A DNA stretch of 38,877 nucleotides from an uncultured Clostridia bacterium (lineage in GTDB: Bacteria > Bacillota > Clostridia > Oscillospirales > Acutalibacteraceae). The notes under the pieces were generated by a model, which searched no databases, was not told the DNA's origin, and was given only the letters and a program-made list of their open reading frames with translations. The stretch lies in the NCBI GenBank assembly GCA_937916395.1, contig CALFTN010000079.1:1-38877 (forward strand), read 5' to 3'. The position numbers were made by a program, and so were the translations under genes. Shown here piece by piece: positions 8,847-14,962 of this stretch (its first letter is position 1; each line of letters begins with the position of its first letter).

Positions 8847-11705
8847 ATGGATAACAAAAAGAACGACCAGATACAGTGCCATTTTATATCTAACACCCAC
8901 TGGGACAGAGAATGGCGTTTTTCTGCAAGAAGAACTCAGTATATGCTCGGCTATATGCTTGATATGCTTCTTGATATTTTAGACAAAAACCCTGATTACA
9001 AGCACTTCCACTTAGACTCTCAGACAATGCCTGTTCAGGATTATCTCGAAGTTTACCCAGAAAAGAAAGAAAAACTTCAAAAATACATAAAAGAAGGCAG
9101 AATTGCTGTAGGCCCTTGGTTTTGTCTTCCTGATGAATTCACAGTTGGTAGCGAAGCACTTATCAGAAACCTTCTTTTAGGTCACAAAATCGGTAAAGAA
9201 ATGGGTGGAATCAGCAAAACTGGTTATTCACCTTTCGGCTGGGGTCAGATTTCTCAGCTTCCACAGATTTACTCAGGCTTCGGAATTAACTTTGCATCAT
9301 TCTATCGTGGTATAAATGAATACAAAGCTCCTAAATCAGAATTTTTCTGGGAAAGTCCAGACGGAACTCGCATTTACGCTTCACGTCTTGCAAAAAGACC
9401 TCGTTATAATATCTGGTATGTTGTTCAGAGACCTGTTTATTTCAATCAGACAGACGAAAACAACAGAGATATGGTATGGAATGACAACAACGGCGTATTT
9501 AAGTTTATTGACGGTGACTGGAAGTTAGACTACCAGTACACACACCCATTCTATGAATATCATAAAGAAAACGTAAAAGCTCGTGCAGAGCAAGCTATGA
9601 AAGAACAGGATAACGACTGGACCACAAATCATCGTTTCTGGTCAATCGGTCATGACTCTTCTTGCCCTGACGAAAGAGAAGTTCAGCTCGTAAAGGACTT
9701 AAACGAAGCACTTCCAGAAGCTAATGTATTCCATAGCACATTAAAAGAAATGGAACAAGGTATTATTGACAACTTCAAAGCAGACTCACCTGTATTAAAG
9801 GGTGAAATGCGTGACCCTTATACAAAAGGTAGTGTTAGTGAGCTTTGTGGTTGGATTCTTTCTGCAAGAACTTATATTAAACAAGAAAACTTTGACACAG
9901 AAAGAAGACTTATAAACTACGCTGAACCACTTGCAGTATTCTCTGCACTTTGTGGTGCTCCTTATCAACAAAACTTTATTGACCTTTCATATAACTACCT
10001 TCTTCAGAACCACGGTCACGATAGTATCGGCGCTTGTGGCAGAGACGTTGTTTACGAAGATGTTATGTCTCGTTATAGACAATCAAGAGAACTCTCCATG
10101 TGCGTTTATGAAAGAGCATTTATGGACGTTGCTGGTGATATTGACCTTTCAAAATGGGATAGAAACGACGTTGCTGTTGTTCTCTTTAACCCTGCACCAT
10201 TCAAACGTAACGAAACAGTTAATTTAAGAGTTGAAATCCCTGCAGAATGGAAAGCAGATTCTTTCGAAATTACTGATGATGAAAATAATGTTCTCAAATA
10301 TCAGGTTATTTCTACAAACAAAGCAAATGCACAAATTATTCAGAATCCTAACGATACTGCAAACGTTCTTCACACAGAGCAATATTACATTGCATTAGAA
10401 GTTAAAAACGTTCCACAAATGGGTTACAAAACACTCAGAATCCGTCCTCTTTATAATGTACGTGCTACAACTCCTGTTACACTTGTTAAAACAACAAATG
10501 TTATGGAAAATGAATTCTTAAAGGTTTCTTTCAACCACAATGGTACTTATAATGTAATTGATAAAGAAACTTGCAAAGAATACAAAAACTTGGGCTACTT
10601 TAAAGACAGCGGTGAAATTGGCAACCCATGGCAGCACATAGCTCCTGAAATTGACGAGGTTTACACTACTCTCGGCGAACAAGCAACAGTTTCACGCATC
10701 TATGAAGGCGAATTTGAAACAAGCTACAGAATTAAAATGCGTTGGCACTTACCTGAAAAGAAAGCTGACGACGAAAAAACAAGAAGTGAACATAAGCTTC
10801 CTGTTGATATTGAATCTATTGTTACATTAAGAAAAGGTTCAAGATATTTAGAGATTGAAACAACAATCAACAACCGTTGTGAAGACCACTACTTACAGGT
10901 TGGCTTCCCAACTGGTATTAAGGCAACTCACGCTGATGCACAAGGTCAGTTTGATGTAGTTAAGAGACCAATCGCTGCTCCTGACTATTCACTTTATGAC
11001 GAGCCACCAATGACAGAGCATCCAATGAACTCATTTGTAAGCATTACAGATGGCAAAAATGGTGTTGCACTTCTTAATACTGGTCTTAAAGCTTATGAAG
11101 CAGCAGACGACGAAGAAAACACAGTATTCCTTTCACTTCTTCGTGCTTACCCACTCAGAATCTGCGTTACTAAAGATATGCAAAACTACAACGATTGGGA
11201 TAAGGGTTCACAATGCATCGGTAAAAACACATTCCGTTATGCATTTATGCCACACAAAGGCAACTGGGAAGAAGGCAATGTATGGCAAGAAAGCGAACGC
11301 TTTAACCTCTACCTTGCAGCTGGTCAGATTGCTCCTACCAGTCACGGTAAAAACGCTACAACTCACTCATTCATTGAATTAAAGACAGAAAACCTTAACA
11401 TTTCTGCAGTTAAGAAGAGTGAAGATGGCGAGGGTTACATTGTTCGTCTCTTCAACCCATCTGATAAAACTGTTAAAAACTCAATTCGTCTTAATGGTGG
11501 CATTGCACCAATTACTGATGTTCAGTCCCCTGTAGAAAGACAAAAAGCAGAGTTCGAATTACCACAATACTCTGGCAAAAAATGGTCACAAATTAAGCTT
11601 GTTACTCTTGAAGAGCTTGACCAGGAAGAACTCACAATGTCCGCTGATGGCTTTGTTGATTTTGAAATCACAGGCAAAAAGATTCTTACATTAAAGTTTA
11701 TCTAA
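8847..11705 (+). CDS. GH38-family protein lacking the canonical Asp nucleophile (952 aa)
   Basis: Related to the MngB branch of GH38. It starts ISNTHWDREWRF (H18 and D20, zinc ligands), keeps SIGHDSSCPDE and NHGHDSIGACG (H391 zinc ligand, D392), and has the usual helical and beta-sandwich C-terminal parts. At the nucleophile site GH38 proteins read GYLPDSFG, while this one reads GYSPFGWG. Aligned without gaps to the flanking QLPQIY-GFGI, the Asp is Phe130. I confirmed the codon (ttc, 9234-9236) in the DNA. The protein is otherwise intact and full length, so this is not simple decay. It may use another nucleophile, have a different activity or be non-catalytic. It is downstream of the HAD gene, with GAGGT about 9 nt before the ATG. 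Confidence 0.88.
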   Translation: MDNKKNDQIQCHFISNTHWDREWRFSARRTQYMLGYMLDMLLDILDKNPDYKHFHLDSQTMPVQDYLEVYPEKKEKLQKYIKEGRIAVGPWFCLPDEFTVGSEALIRNLLLGHKIGKEMGGISKTGYSPFGWGQISQLPQIYSGFGINFASFYRGINEYKAPKSEFFWESPDGTRIYASRLAKRPRYNIWYVVQRPVYFNQTDENNRDMVWNDNNGVFKFIDGDWKLDYQYTHPFYEYHKENVKARAEQAMKEQDNDWTTNHRFWSIGHDSSCPDEREVQLVKDLNEALPEANVFHSTLKEMEQGIIDNFKADSPVLKGEMRDPYTKGSVSELCGWILSARTYIKQENFDTERRLINYAEPLAVFSALCGAPYQQNFIDLSYNYLLQNHGHDSIGACGRDVVYEDVMSRYRQSRELSMCVYERAFMDVAGDIDLSKWDRNDVAVVLFNPAPFKRNETVNLRVEIPAEWKADSFEITDDENNVLKYQVISTNKANAQIIQNPNDTANVLHTEQYYIALEVKNVPQMGYKTLRIRPLYNVRATTPVTLVKTTNVMENEFLKVSFNHNGTYNVIDKETCKEYKNLGYFKDSGEIGNPWQHIAPEIDEVYTTLGEQATVSRIYEGEFETSYRIKMRWHLPEKKADDEKTRSEHKLPVDIESIVTLRKGSRYLEIETTINNRCEDHYLQVGFPTGIKATHADAQGQFDVVKRPIAAPDYSLYDEPPMTEHPMNSFVSITDGKNGVALLNTGLKAYEAADDEENTVFLSLLRAYPLRICVTKDMQNYNDWDKGSQCIGKNTFRYAFMPHKGNWEEGNVWQESERFNLYLAAGQIAPTSHGKNATTHSFIELKTENLNISAVKKSEDGEGYIVRLFNPSDKTVKNSIRLNGGIAPITDVQSPVERQKAEFELPQYSGKKWSQIKLVTLEELDQEELTMSADGFVDFEITGKKILTLKFI

Positions 11706-11712
11706 AATAAGT

Positions 11713-11750
11713 TGTCCCCGAAGCATTTTTGTAAAAATGCTTCGGGGACA
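11713..11750. terminator. Bidirectional terminator after the GH38-like gene
   Basis: An 18-bp perfect GC-rich inverted repeat (11713-11730 with 11733-11750), followed by CTTGTTTTAT. It lies between the convergent GH38-like and anti-sigma genes. Confidence 0.88.
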
Positions 11751-11756
11751 CTTGTT

Positions 11757-12737
11757 TTATTTTATAACTGCATATTTAAAAATCTCTTTTGCTTCTTCTT
11801 TTGTGAAGCCGTAAACACTTATCGTAGGGCTTTTTCTTAAATCCTTCTTTGATTGAAATTCCAACAGATAAGTATTAAAATCCTCGGTAAATCTCGTCCA
11901 ACCCCACGCAGAAAACTCATCATTTTCAGCTAAAAGATAATATTCTGAATTAGTTGCATAAGGCATAATGTGATTGAAGCAACCATAGTAAGCACAAGCT
12001 GTTGCGTAAGAATCATAAGAGTAGAAAAACTTTACTTCCGGTGGTGCTGTTTTTATTAAAGTTTTGCATACGTTTCTGTCGTAACCTAAAGCAACCTCGG
12101 TATTTACACCTAAATTCTCCAGACCTCGTTTTATAACCGACGGCAACATAAGGTATGACTCATACATATCCTTTAACACATTTTCATCTTCATCCCACGA
12201 AGGAATACTATCAAGTCCTGTATAATACACAATAATTTTTTTGCCATCTTCATACTTAAACACTAAACTCTGTCCGTTATCACTCACTTCGTATTTACCA
12301 AAGTTTTCGTTAATATACATATCAACCGCCTTGTGTGAGAAATTCTTTTTTTCTTTACTACCAATTTCCCAGGTTTCATAATTTTCGGGATAACTGACAC
12401 CCGAATCTTGAAACGCCTCTTTTGCTACGTAAAGTGGCACTTTAAAAAACGCAACAACCCCAGCAACAATAATTACTGCAAGAATAATTGAAACTGTTTT
12501 AATTACTGCTATCTTTTTATCCTTACCAAACTTTTTATTCACCTTTTTAATTAACTCTTGTGAATTATCCTGTTGTGGTTTTACTTTTGGTTCGGTTTTA
12601 AGTGTTTCATATTCTTTGTTACAATCCTCGCAGATTTCAAGGTGATTACCGACAATTTCTGTGGTTTCCTTGCTACAAAGGTCATCAATATAAAGTGGTA
12701 ATAAATCTTTTATTAAAGAACAATTTATTTTACTCAT
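11757..12737 (-). CDS. Anti-sigma factor with zinc-finger ZAS domain (326 aa)
   Basis: A single-pass membrane anti-sigma factor partnered with the ECF sigma just upstream. The N-terminal cytoplasmic domain contains the ZAS/zf-HC2 zinc motif HLEICEDC (H-x3-C-x2-C, near residues 32-39). One transmembrane segment lies at about 77-98 (IAVIKTVSIILAVIIVAGVV). The roughly 220-residue outer domain is unrecognised and may be the sensor. A GTG one codon upstream is possible, but the ATG at 12737 has AAAGGG 9 nt away. It overlaps the sigma gene by 8 bp, which implies translational coupling and a fixed ratio. Confidence 0.85.
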   Translation of the reverse strand: MSKINCSLIKDLLPLYIDDLCSKETTEIVGNHLEICEDCNKEYETLKTEPKVKPQQDNSQELIKKVNKKFGKDKKIAVIKTVSIILAVIIVAGVVAFFKVPLYVAKEAFQDSGVSYPENYETWEIGSKEKKNFSHKAVDMYINENFGKYEVSDNGQSLVFKYEDGKKIIVYYTGLDSIPSWDEDENVLKDMYESYLMLPSVIKRGLENLGVNTEVALGYDRNVCKTLIKTAPPEVKFFYSYDSYATACAYYGCFNHIMPYATNSEYYLLAENDEFSAWGWTRFTEDFNTYLLEFQSKKDLRKSPTISVYGFTKEEAKEIFKYAVIK

Positions 12738-13212
12738 CACTACTCACCCTTTCTTCGATTTGTTTTTTTGCTCTATAATAAGTAACTCTCGCCCAGTTTT
12801 CGCTTTTACCGAACACATCAGCAATGACTGAATATGTCATATCACCCAAAGACTTCATATAAAAAACTTCTTTATAAGGTGTTTCTAATTTTACGGCTTC
12901 GGATAAAATTCTTCTCACATTTTCGTCTTTAATAATATTTTCTTCAATGCTATTATCCGCCACTAAGTTAGGGTAATCTAAAATATTTTCCATCTGCTTT
13001 TTGCGTTTTAAATTCAAGAAAATATTTTTTGCAATACTACAAAGCCACGTTTCAATTTTGCAATCATTTTTAAATGTGTCTATCTTCTTAATTGCATTAT
13101 AAAAAGTTTCCTGAGTTATATCTTCTGCCAACGTTTCATTAAGACACAATGATAAAGCGTAACTCTTTACATATTTATAATGCAGTTTACACATTTTTTC
13201 CAAGTCATCCAA
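12730..13212 (-). CDS. ECF (sigma-70 family) RNA polymerase sigma factor (about 160 aa)
   Basis: An extracytoplasmic-function sigma factor. Region 2 is LAEDITQETFYNAIKKIDTF...IETWLCSIAKNIFLN. Region 4 has a HTH at YKEVFYMKSLGDMTYSVIADVFGKSENWARVTYYRAKKQI. The start is uncertain: TTG at 13212 has AAAGGGG at 8-nt spacing, while a TTG at 13230 (6 residues longer) has no ribosome site, and an ATG lies at codon 7. Membrane stress or a ligand sensed by the partner anti-sigma factor would release it. A TGTAAC-N16-TGTCTA promoter upstream suggests autoregulation. Confidence 0.88.
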   Translation of the reverse strand: MDDLEKMCKLHYKYVKSYALSLCLNETLAEDITQETFYNAIKKIDTFKNDCKIETWLCSIAKNIFLNLKRKKQMENILDYPNLVADNSIEENIIKDENVRRILSEAVKLETPYKEVFYMKSLGDMTYSVIADVFGKSENWARVTYYRAKKQIEERVSSDE

Positions 13213-13283
13213 AGCCGTCACCCCTTTCAAAATTTATTTTATATTTCACATTCTCCCGCCCCCCTTTTTGTGCTTTCAACTAT

Positions 13284-13311
13284 TAGACACACAAAAAGGA
13301 ATTTTGTTACA
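13284..13311 (-). promoter_or_regulatory. Candidate ECF-type autoregulatory promoter
   Basis: On the minus strand TGTAAC (13306-13311), a 16-nt spacer and TGTCTA (13284-13289). This resembles the TGwAAC-N16-CGTC class used by many Firmicute ECF sigmas and is placed about 70 nt upstream of the sigma start. A 10-bp inverted repeat (13263-13272 with 13290-13299) overlaps the -10 side and leader. Confidence 0.5.
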
Positions 13312-13352
13312 ATTTTTTTCATAATAACATATTCTATGAATTTTCACAAACA

Positions 13353-13383
13353 AAAAACCGCACAGAAGCACTAACTTCTATGC
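13353..13383 (-). terminator. Terminator of the XRE regulator gene
   Basis: A 9-bp stem (13360-13368 with 13375-13383, one G-U pair) with a 6-nt loop, followed by TTTTTT in the minus direction. It is placed just after the XRE stop at 13389. Confidence 0.75.
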
Positions 13384-13388
13384 AGTAA

Positions 13389-13601
13389 TTATTTTTCATC
13401 TGTTCTTCCAACGAGATAATCTATTGAAACATCATATACATCAGCTATCTTTGCAAGAATTTCTATTTTAGGTTCTCTTGTCATAAGTTCATAGTTCTGA
13501 TATGTTTTTTCTGTTATATCACAATAAATAGCTACTTGATTTTGTGTTAAACCTTTTTCTTTTCGTAACTGTCGCAAGCGGTTTGCCAATACTTCTCTCA
13601 C
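13389..13601 (-). CDS. XRE-family (Cro/CI-like) transcriptional regulator (70 aa)
   Basis: A single helix-turn-helix domain spanning nearly the whole protein: LRQLRKEKGLTQNQVAIYCDITEKTYQNYELMTREP, then the typical KIADVYDVSIDYLVGRTD end. The start is poorly defined: GTG at 13601 lacks a close ribosome site, a TTG four codons later is possible, and AAGGAG lies about 26 nt upstream of the GTG. It is divergent from the small zinc-ribbon gene. Two copies of an AACGATTGT-(A/T)GGT motif flank the promoter region, so it probably represses that gene and itself. Confidence 0.85.
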   Translation of the reverse strand: MREVLANRLRQLRKEKGLTQNQVAIYCDITEKTYQNYELMTREPKIEILAKIADVYDVSIDYLVGRTDEK

Positions 13602-13605
13602 GCCA

Positions 13606-13684
13606 ACACCTACAATCGTTTGTATTTCTCCTTGACAATGTTAGTATAAAGTATTACAATTACTAATATACCAACAATCGTTGG
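13606..13684. promoter_or_regulatory. Paired operator-like motif in the XRE/zinc-ribbon divergon
   Basis: The minus-strand motif AACGATTGTnGGT occurs near 13607-13619, at the start of the XRE gene, and again near 13671-13683. The second copy is part of CCAAC-N4-GTTGG and lies right after the zinc-ribbon -10 box. This spacing would let one repressor cover both transcription starts. Confidence 0.5.
13632..13660 (+). promoter_or_regulatory. Consensus promoter of the zinc-ribbon gene
   Basis: A perfect TTGACA (13632-13637), a 17-nt spacer and TACAAT (13655-13660). This is one of the best sigma-A matches in the window. Its strength, together with an operator-like repeat just downstream, suggests control by repression. 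Confidence 0.8.
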
Positions 13685-13706
13685 TGTTTGATTAGGAGTT
13701 GATTTT

Positions 13707-13916
13707 ATGGCTGAATTTTGCGTTAAGTGTTGGAACGAATTAAATGGTACTGATAATACTGAAAGTAATTTCATTCTTTCTGAAAATTTAGATTTATGCG
13801 AGGGATGTGGAGAATTTAAAAAAGTTATAATAAAAGAACGCAAATTCACATTTTCTGGAACAGTTAAAGATATTATTAAATTCATAAAAAAGAAAATCAA
13901 CCATTTAACTGGTTGA
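13707..13916 (+). CDS. Small zinc-ribbon protein (69 aa)
   Basis: It has two CxxC knuckles, CVKC (residues 5-8) and CEGC (31-34), spaced like a small zinc ribbon, followed by a basic Lys-rich tail (FIKKKINHL). AGGAG lies 6-7 nt before the ATG. The TGA stop sits inside the stem of its own terminator, so the end of the gene and the terminator were selected together. Its function is unknown. The divergent XRE regulator and strong promoter suggest a tightly controlled accessory protein. Confidence 0.75.
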   Translation: MAEFCVKCWNELNGTDNTESNFILSENLDLCEGCGEFKKVIIKERKFTFSGTVKDIIKFIKKKINHLTG

Positions 13917-13922
13917 CTTTTT
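13897..13922 (+). terminator. Terminator of the zinc-ribbon gene, overlapping its stop codon
   Basis: A 7-bp stem TCAACCA/TGGTTGA (13897-13903 with 13910-13916), a 6-nt loop, then CTTTTT. The TGA stop (13914-13916) is the end of the stem, and the -35 box of the next RNA (13913-13918) also overlaps it. Confidence 0.75.
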
Positions 13923-13940
13923 AAGAGTTTGTGTTATAAT
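13913..13940 (+). promoter_or_regulatory. Promoter of the antisense (antitoxin) RNA
   Basis: TTGACT (13913-13918), a 16-nt spacer and a perfect TATAAT (13935-13940). The predicted start is G13947, 7 nt after the -10, giving an RNA that begins GAAATAAGG. Confidence 0.75.
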
Positions 13941-13946
13941 AAAGAT

Positions 13947-14033
13947 GAAATAAGGCAAACCAAATAGACGGTTAGCCAAAATATAGTTGAAAAATAATCG
14001 CTACAATTTGGTCGTTGGGGCGGTTATTTTTTT
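13947..14033 (+). ncRNA. Candidate antisense antitoxin RNA of a type I toxin-antitoxin locus (about 87 nt)
   Basis: A predicted short untranslated RNA with its own consensus promoter. It ends at a hairpin (13993-14000 with 14021-14028) followed by a T-tract to 14033. It is transcribed toward the 25-codon peptide gene on the other strand and overlaps the stop codon and 3' end of that mRNA, so pairing is expected. Its 5' end carries GAAATAAGG and CGGTTAGCC, both also present at the 5' end of the opposing toxin mRNA. No ORF of note was seen in it. The arrangement resembles Fst/TxpA-type modules, but no homology to a named family is claimed. Confidence 0.6.
13993..14028. terminator. Shared bidirectional terminator of the toxin and antitoxin RNAs
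   Basis: The 8-bp stem (13993-14000 with 14021-14028, one G-U pair) has a T-run after it on the plus strand (14027-14033) and on the minus strand (A-run 13990-13994). It ends both convergent RNAs and overlaps the toxin stop codon. Confidence 0.65.
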
Positions 14034-14101
14034 GTTTTTATGCTTTGAATATAACCAGTTGCTAAAATAAGTATTAAAGCAATAATTGCGAGATATTCCA
14101 C
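14024..14101 (-). CDS. 25-residue hydrophobic peptide, candidate type I toxin
   Basis: Too short for usual gene finders. GTG start at 14101 with an AAGGGGG ribosome site 7 nt upstream (14109-14115), and a TAA stop at 14024-14026. The peptide begins MEYLAIIALILIL, a single membrane-spanning stretch of about 15 residues, and ends SIKTKK, a basic tail. This is the typical design of membrane-acting type I toxins. It has a strong promoter at 14197-14225 and a leader of about 89 nt with competing hairpins that can hide the ribosome site. An antisense RNA covers its 3' end. Known toxin families are usually of similar length, but I cannot assign one. Confidence 0.62.
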   Translation of the reverse strand: MEYLAIIALILILATGYIQSIKTKK

Positions 14102-14108
14102 AGCATCA

Positions 14109-14156
14109 CCCCCTTACTTACATAAAGGGGACAATGCCCCTTCGTAAAGATGGGGC
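14109..14156 (-). promoter_or_regulatory. Toxin mRNA leader with mutually exclusive hairpins around the ribosome site
   Basis: In transcript order there are four G/C blocks: GCCCC (14156-14152), GGGGC (14140-14136), CCCCTT (14130-14125) and the Shine-Dalgarno AAGGGGG (14115-14109). Blocks 1-2, 2-3 and 3-4 can all pair. Pairing 3-4 (6 bp, 9-nt loop) hides the ribosome site, while 2-3 (7 bp, 6-nt loop) exposes it. This is attenuator-like logic acting on translation. Confidence 0.55.
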
Positions 14157-14196
14157 TAACCGCCTATCCGTTAGTGATTCACCTTATTTCTCGTAC

Positions 14197-14225
14197 ATAA
14201 TACCACAAAATGAAATATTTTTCAA
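14197..14225 (-). promoter_or_regulatory. Promoter of the toxin mRNA
   Basis: On the minus strand TTGAAA (14220-14225), a 17-nt spacer and TATTAT (14197-14202). The predicted start at G14190 gives an mRNA beginning GAAATAAGG, the same 9 bases and the same distance from the -10 as in the antisense RNA. Confidence 0.75.
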
Positions 14226-14255
14226 CAAAATTCAATATTTACTTGCTTTTCACTA

Positions 14256-14284
14256 TTGTATTTTTATAAAAAAAAGAGTATATT
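14256..14284 (+). promoter_or_regulatory. Candidate promoter of the nth operon
   Basis: TTGTAT (14256-14261), a 17-nt spacer and TATATT (14279-14284), about 40 nt upstream of nth. A moderate match in an AT-rich region. Confidence 0.45.
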
Positions 14285-14326
14285 TATTAGGTATTGTGTA
14301 TTTAATTAAAAATTGGTGGTGACGAA

Positions 14327-14962
14327 ATGACTAAAAAGGAAAAGGCTGTAAAAATTTGTGAGCTTTTAAAACAAGATTACCCCGAGGCTATTTGTCAGTT
14401 AAACGCAGAAACACCTTTTCAGTTACTCGTTGCAACCAGACTTTCTGCACAGTGTACTGATGCAAGAGTTAATTTAGTAACTCCTGAACTTTTCAAAAAA
14501 TATCCAACAGAAAATGAACTTTCAGGGGCAGATATAAAAGACGTTGAAAATTTAATTCATTCATGTGGATTTTACAGAGCCAAAGCAAAAGATTTAGTTG
14601 GCATGGCAGAATTAATAAAAACAAAATATAAAGGTGTTTTACCTGACACTATTGAAGAATTGACTACTCTGCCTGGTGTTGGCAGAAAAACTGCTAACTT
14701 AATTGTTGGTGATGTTTATAAAAAACCTGCCGTTGTTGCAGATACTCATGTTATAAGAATTACAAATCTTTTAGGTCTTGTTAACAGTAAAGACCCAAAA
14801 GTAGTCGAATTAGAACTTAAAAAGATTCTTCCACCAGAAGAAAGCAACGATTTTTGTCACAGAATTGTTTTGCACGGCAGAAAAATCTGCATTGCAAGAA
14901 GACCCAAATGTGACGAATGTATATTAAGTGAAATCTGTAAGAATAAGAAGGATAAAAAATGA
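14327..14962 (+). CDS. nth: Endonuclease III, DNA glycosylase/AP lyase (211 aa)
   Basis: A base-excision repair enzyme that removes oxidised pyrimidines and cleaves the abasic site. It shows the helix-hairpin-helix LPGVGRKTAN with the catalytic Lys (K121), the catalytic Asp in VADTHV (D139), and the iron-sulfur cluster C-x6-C-x2-C-x5-C (C188, C195, C198, C204). The length matches the family. The ATG at 14327 follows GGTGGTGA. Its stop overlaps the next gene's ATG by 4 bp (ATGA), so it is the first gene of a coupled operon with a lipoprotein and VanZ. Confidence 0.96.
   Translation: MTKKEKAVKICELLKQDYPEAICQLNAETPFQLLVATRLSAQCTDARVNLVTPELFKKYPTENELSGADIKDVENLIHSCGFYRAKAKDLVGMAELIKTKYKGVLPDTIEELTTLPGVGRKTANLIVGDVYKKPAVVADTHVIRITNLLGLVNSKDPKVVELELKKILPPEESNDFCHRIVLHGRKICIARRPKCDECILSEICKNKKDKK

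Noticed and set aside
13913..14225. A direct copy of the par_pAD1 (Fst) locus
   Set aside because: In that system the 5' repeats are direct in the DNA, so the RNAs are complementary there. Here GAAATAAGG and CGGTTAGCC are inverted, so both RNAs carry the same sequence. The peptide also lacks an Fst-like acidic end.
14086..14322. A 78-residue open frame across the toxin promoter and leader
   Set aside because: It has no ribosome site, runs through palindromes and the opposing promoter, and conflicts with the well-formed nth leader. I treat it as chance.
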